Shown: positions 47,783 through 48,762 of the stretch, piece after piece
Numbering within the stretch: the stretch's first letter is position 1
How the letters are laid out: every line of letters starts with the position of its first letter
Assembly: GCA_902492455.1 (NCBI GenBank)
Contig: CABULH010000025.1
Coordinates: 1 to 48,762, forward strand
Source of the DNA: an uncultured Oscillospiraceae bacterium
GTDB lineage: Bacteria > Bacillota > Clostridia > Oscillospirales > Acutalibacteraceae
Direction of reading: 5' to 3'
DNA: 48,762 bases
The notes under the pieces: generated by a model
Seen by the model: the letters and a program-made list of their open reading frames with translations, nothing else
Database searches by the model: none
Told to the model about the DNA's origin: nothing
Translations under genes and position numbers: made by a program

Positions 47783-48631
47783 ATGAGCATTCAATTGATC
47801 GCAGACAGCTGCTGCGATACCACACCGGAACTCCAGCAGCAGCTGGGTCTGGTAAAAGCGCCGCTGAAAATCAACATCGCCGGCGGCAGGACGTATATTG
47901 ACGACGGCAGCGTAGATATTCCCACACTGATCGCAGATATGAAGGCCTCCAAGGCTGCCACCTCTTCCGCCTGCCCCTCTCCGGAGGAATTCGCGGAATG
48001 GATGCGCCCCTGCGATGAATGCTTTGTAATCACCCTTTCCAGCAAGCTCAGCGGCTCTTACAACGCCGCCCGGGTGGCGATGGATATGGTGCTGGAAACC
48101 AACCCCGAAAAGAAAATCTATGTTTTCGACTCCAAAAGCGCGGCGGCAGGGGAACTGCAGATCGCTCTTTTTCTCCGTGAACGGATCGATGCTGGTGACA
48201 GCTTTGATGAAATCATTTCCCAGACAGAGGCTTATATCGCGGGCATGCGCACCCTTTTCGTGCTGGAGGATCTGGGAAACTTTGTGAAAAACGGTCGGCT
48301 CAACAAGGTGACCGGCATTGTGGCCTCTATCCTTTCCCTCTGCCCTATCATGAGCGACGATGGCCATGGCGAAGTGAAGATGGCCGCCAAAGCTCGGGGA
48401 GTACGCAACGCCTTGGCCCGACTGGTGGATCTGGTAGCCGAGCAGACAGCGGACCGGGCAAAAAAGTCTCTGACGCTGGTGCTGACTTACTGCAATTGCC
48501 CAGAACGCGCCGCAGAACTGAAAGAATCCTTTCTGAATAAATGCGCCGCGCTGCGGGAGGTACTGCTGGTTCCCACCGGCGGTTTATCCACCGTTTATGC
48601 TAACGACGGCGGTGTTATAGTAGCTTTTTAA
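47783..48631 (+). CDS. DegV-family fatty acid-binding protein
   Basis: A 282-residue two-domain protein of the DegV/FakB family that carries an acyl chain. Family marks are ADSCCDTTPEL at the start, TSSACPSPEEF, ITLSSKLSGSYNAA, VFDSKSAAAGE and LEDLGNFVKNGRLNKVTG, ending VYANDGGVIVAF. FakB proteins present fatty acids to the kinase FakA. GGGAGG lies eight bases before the ATG and the gene follows the acyltransferase by 22 bases. This fits exogenous fatty acid use together with PlsC-like and glycosyltransferase partners. fakA is not in the window. Confidence 0.92.
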   Translation: MSIQLIADSCCDTTPELQQQLGLVKAPLKINIAGGRTYIDDGSVDIPTLIADMKASKAATSSACPSPEEFAEWMRPCDECFVITLSSKLSGSYNAARVAMDMVLETNPEKKIYVFDSKSAAAGELQIALFLRERIDAGDSFDEIISQTEAYIAGMRTLFVLEDLGNFVKNGRLNKVTGIVASILSLCPIMSDDGHGEVKMAAKARGVRNALARLVDLVAEQTADRAKKSLTLVLTYCNCPERAAELKESFLNKCAALREVLLVPTGGLSTVYANDGGVIVAF

Positions 48632-48762
48632 CTTCAAAATAATAACTGTCAATTAGTCTTGTGTGCCGCTTTCATCCTGCGCGAGAAATCTCTGAATAGG
48701 ATATCCGAAAGGAAGCAATAAAGGCAGTATGAGATAGTGAATCCCCGGAGATTGTGTGAACA
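48632..48762. other. Final intergenic stretch
   Basis: About 130 bases after degV up to the window edge. No terminator hairpin, promoter or convincing start codon was recognised. Confidence 0.5.

Noticed and set aside
1..48762. CRISPR arrays, tRNA or rRNA genes, known riboswitches
   Set aside because: No regularly spaced repeats, cloverleaf, rRNA segments or recognised riboswitch cores were seen in the gaps on either strand.

Overview
The window looks like a chromosomal segment of a Gram-positive anaerobe of the Clostridia, most likely an Oscillospiraceae/Ruminococcaceae-type genome. The reasons are GC-rich codon use with strong AGGAGG-type ribosome sites, many TTGACA-17-TATAAT promoters in AT-rich gaps, a perfect CIRCE element, and families typical of that group (DUF1385/YqhQ next to prmC, VanZ, DUF2339, an SPFH-Arc pair, DegV, VanY). 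The taxonomic call is inference. No rRNA, tRNA, CRISPR array, intact insertion sequence or prophage was seen; most of the window reads as ordinary core and niche-adaptive chromosome.

Layout. 1-4.3 kb (minus): hisH-hisF-pyrG-folB-folK, with a double hairpin between pyrG and folB. 4.5-6.7 kb (plus): a GH172/DUF2961 glycosidase and folP. 7-12.7 kb (minus): a small polytopic membrane protein, a protein with a possible RRXRR/PLMP-like N-terminus, a large SWIM-SNF2 helicase and a methyltransferase. 12.8-15.2 kb (plus): htpG and vanZ-like, two genes behind a promoter with CIRCE. 15.3-18.7 kb: a LacI-type regulator divergent from an EamA-type transporter and a GH39 glycosidase. 18.8-25.8 kb (plus): lipoprotein, response regulator, histidine kinase, DUF1385 protein, prmC, patatin. 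25.9-28.5 kb (plus): ECF sigma and putative anti-sigma, then an XRE regulator. 28.5-30.9 kb: nucleoside hydrolase divergent from SPFH-Arc. 30.9-34.2 kb (minus): DUF2339 membrane protein, XRE regulator and a 70-residue protein. 34.4-36.3 kb (plus): DUF885 lipoprotein. 36.4-39.2 kb (minus): RsmC-like methyltransferase and topoisomerase III. 39.5-41.2 kb (plus): VanY-type carboxypeptidase and a DUF6530-like protein. 41.3-41.8 kb (minus): a membrane-protein gene broken by an in-frame TGA. 42.1-45.8 kb (plus): CPBP protease, tadA and recG. 45.9-48.6 kb (plus): GT4 glycosyltransferase, PlsC-like acyltransferase and DegV.

How genes work together. folB, folK and folP give three successive steps to dihydropteroate; hisHF is the IGP synthase; pyrG supplies CTP. 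The LacI/transporter/GH39 set looks like a small glycan-use locus. The lipoprotein/two-component operon and the ECF pair are envelope-sensing modules. The GT4-PlsC-DegV group suggests glycolipid or membrane lipid assembly. Several regulators sit behind palindromes placed over their own promoters, which suggests autoregulation.

The most notable points are the CIRCE-controlled htpG-vanZ operon, the nonsense-interrupted membrane-protein gene, operator-like palindromes at five or more promoters, a 22-bp inverted repeat resembling a MITE or IS end, a possible nuclease-free PLMP/RRXRR-like domain protein, and a DUF1385 protein with an acidic insert of about 100 residues.
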